Assembly: GCF_039909015.1 (NCBI RefSeq)
Contig: NZ_CP150919.1
Coordinates: forward strand, 5,370,501-5,434,500
DNA from: Pseudomonas grandcourensis
GTDB taxonomy: Bacteria; Pseudomonadota; Gammaproteobacteria; Pseudomonadales; Pseudomonadaceae
Length of the DNA: 64,000 nt
Reading direction: 5' to 3'
The notes beneath the pieces are model-generated. The model did not search any database. It had not been told where the DNA came from and saw nothing but the letters and a program-made list of their open reading frames with translations. Both the position numbers and the translations under genes were made by a program. Shown piece after piece: positions 62,667-64,000 of the stretch. Positions within the stretch are counted from its first letter, which is position 1, and each line of letters begins with the position of its first letter.

Positions 62667-63926
62667 TTACATAGAACCGCTCTGGGACAACTGCGCCAGC
62701 GCCGTGGCCATGCTCGGCGCCAGCGTCAGGCGCGGAATCAGCACGGCTTGCCAGGCGTGGTAAAGGTCAGGTTTGCCGGGCCAGATATCGGCACTCGGGC
62801 GGTTCAGCGGGTCGAGTTCGTGATGCCAGCTGCCATCGCAACGGTCGATGAAATGACTGTCACAGAATTCCCAGAACAGTCGGTACCAGTGTTCGTACTG
62901 AGCCTCCCCGGTGCGCTTGAGCAAGGCACTGGCGGCGGCGCTGGCTTCGCAATGGGTCCAGTGCAGGCGATGGCGGACCACCGCTTTATTGTTCCAGTCC
63001 AGGGTGTAGACAATGCCCGGCGCGCCATCGACGTCCCAGCCGTGGAGGCAATTTTGCTCGAACAGTTTTTGCGCGTCGGTGACCAGCCAGCCCGGTGTGA
63101 GCATCCCGGCCTTCACCCGCGACGCCTCGAGGTGCAGCAACAGGCGCGCCCACTCGAAACCATGGCCCGGGGTGGTGCCGTAGGGGCGGAAGCCGTCGGC
63201 CGGATTGTCGCGGTTGTAGTCGCGCAGCGGTTGCCAGCCGCGGTCGAAATGCTCGATCACCAGGTAATCGTTGGCAGCGGCGTGACCATGGATCACCCGC
63301 TCGACAATTCGTTGGGCACGGCTCAGCCAGCGGCTGTCATCGGTGACATCGGCCAGGGCGAGGAAGGCTTCGGTGGCGTGCATGTTGCTGTTGGCGCCCC
63401 GGTACGCCTCCTCTTCGCTCCAGTCGCGATTGAAAGACTCGCGCATCGCGCCTTCTTCTTCGCTCCAGAAATAAGTGTCGATGATATCGATCGCATCATC
63501 GAGCAAGGCTTGCGCTCCGGGGCGCTGCGCGACCACCGCGGAGCTCGCGGCCAGCGCGACGAAAGCGTGCAGGTAGGCATTCTTGTCGGTGTTGCCGTCG
63601 CGATGTTCGGCAGTCGCGAACCAGCCGCCATGCAGCGCGTCGCGCAACGGCCCGCGCAGGGCGGCAACCCCGTGATCGACCAGCCCGGCAAAACCCGGCA
63701 AGCCCTGAATGTGGGCCATGGCGAAGCTGTGGGTCATGCGCGCGGTGTTCATGGTCTGGGCTTGCGCATCAGGCGGGAGGCGGCCTTTTTCATCGAGGTT
63801 GCCAAAGCCTTCAGGCAGCTTCGAAGCCTTGGCGAAGGCCAGCAGGCGCGAGCCTTCGGTGGCGAGCCATTGCTGATGGGCAGGTGCGCTCAGCCAACTG
63901 CTGAAGACCGGTTGGAAGGTGTCCAT
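62667..63926 (-). CDS. AGE-superfamily sugar isomerase/epimerase
   Basis: A 419-residue (alpha/alpha)6-barrel enzyme of the N-acylglucosamine 2-epimerase / mannose isomerase (YihS-like) family. Barrel motifs: NTARMTHSFAMAHI, HGGWFATAEHRDGNTDKNAY, RGANSNMHATEAFLAL, GTTPGHGFEWARLLLHLE (catalytic His) and HRLHWTHCEASAAA. It probably interconverts mannose, fructose or glucose for the same uptake pathway. It lies ahead of gtsA, 117 bases away on the same strand. AACAACAAAAAAGG precedes ATG 63926. Confidence 0.9.
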   Translation of the reverse strand: MDTFQPVFSSWLSAPAHQQWLATEGSRLLAFAKASKLPEGFGNLDEKGRLPPDAQAQTMNTARMTHSFAMAHIQGLPGFAGLVDHGVAALRGPLRDALHGGWFATAEHRDGNTDKNAYLHAFVALAASSAVVAQRPGAQALLDDAIDIIDTYFWSEEEGAMRESFNRDWSEEEAYRGANSNMHATEAFLALADVTDDSRWLSRAQRIVERVIHGHAAANDYLVIEHFDRGWQPLRDYNRDNPADGFRPYGTTPGHGFEWARLLLHLEASRVKAGMLTPGWLVTDAQKLFEQNCLHGWDVDGAPGIVYTLDWNNKAVVRHRLHWTHCEASAAASALLKRTGEAQYEHWYRLFWEFCDSHFIDRCDGSWHHELDPLNRPSADIWPGKPDLYHAWQAVLIPRLTLAPSMATALAQLSQSGSM

Positions 63927-63934
63927 GGCGTACC

Positions 63935-63946
63935 TTTTTTGTTGTT
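63935..63946 (-). promoter_or_regulatory. Hfq/Crc CA motif before the AGE gene
   Basis: AACAACAAAAAA on the minus strand merging into the AAGG ribosome site, matching AAnAAnAA. Confidence 0.55.
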
Positions 63947-64000
63947 ATGACTGTGGGGCAGCATAAACAACGGACGAAGGTCGGCTTGTAACGAAGGGGG

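Overview
The window is a piece of a Pseudomonas chromosome, most likely the P. fluorescens group. The evidence is the high GC, the many REP/REPIN palindromes of the GCGAGC..GCTCGC type, and gene blocks in the order known from Pseudomonas: zwf-pgl-eda / hexR / oprB / glucose ABC transporter, and fadD1-fadD2 / hydrolase / phaJ / DUF3820. I see no tRNA, rRNA, insertion sequence, prophage or CRISPR array.

Layout. 1-9.6 kb holds a SulP anion permease (cut by the window edge), an uncharacterised protein with a CoiA-like Cys/His cluster, a small XRE regulator under a LexA box, a low-GC exported amidase, a metallo-hydrolase/TetR divergon, and a LysR / glutamine-amidotransferase-like / monooxygenase divergon. 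9.8-25.4 kb is mostly housekeeping and stress genes: GlpQ, a chemoreceptor with a FliA-type promoter, CorA- and Pit-type ion transporters, a LysR/SDR pair, a PACE efflux pump with its LysR, a complete ECF42 sigma operon with a recognisable target promoter, acetyltransferases and alaC. 25.5-28.8 kb is the gluconate module gntT-gntK-gntR with three GntR-type operators. 28.9-32.1 kb is a lower-GC catabolic module (DASS-type transporter, PEP-mutase/isocitrate-lyase family lyase, LysR). 32.3-32.9 kb carries a DUF6124-like small gene with a long structured leader. 33-43.5 kb includes two GSTs, a BdlA-like soluble chemoreceptor, a FecI-like sigma factor overlapping an osmoprotectant-type binding protein, a PhnD-like protein next to a desaturase, a 36-residue basic protein, peptide deformylase and a YihY membrane protein. 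43.6-49.6 kb is the long-chain acyl-CoA synthetase block. 49.6-51.5 kb holds a class V aminotransferase and an intradiol dioxygenase. 51.6 kb to the end is the glucose uptake and Entner-Doudoroff cluster.

How the parts work together. Glucose crosses the outer membrane through OprB, is bound by GtsA and imported by GtsBCD. The Zwf, Pgl and Eda steps feed the Entner-Doudoroff pathway under HexR. Gluconate enters through GntT and is phosphorylated by GntK under GntR. The start regions of gntT, zwf, oprB, gtsA, the epimerase gene and fadD2 carry A-rich AAnAAnAA stretches of the Hfq/Crc type, which suggests that both sugar modules share catabolite repression.

The most interesting items are the ECF42 operon with its promoter, the FecI-like sigma factor without FecR or receptor, the LexA-box XRE gene beside a CoiA-like protein, the structured DUF6124 leader, and the low-GC lyase/transporter module. 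No single wholly new system is proven by sequence reading alone.
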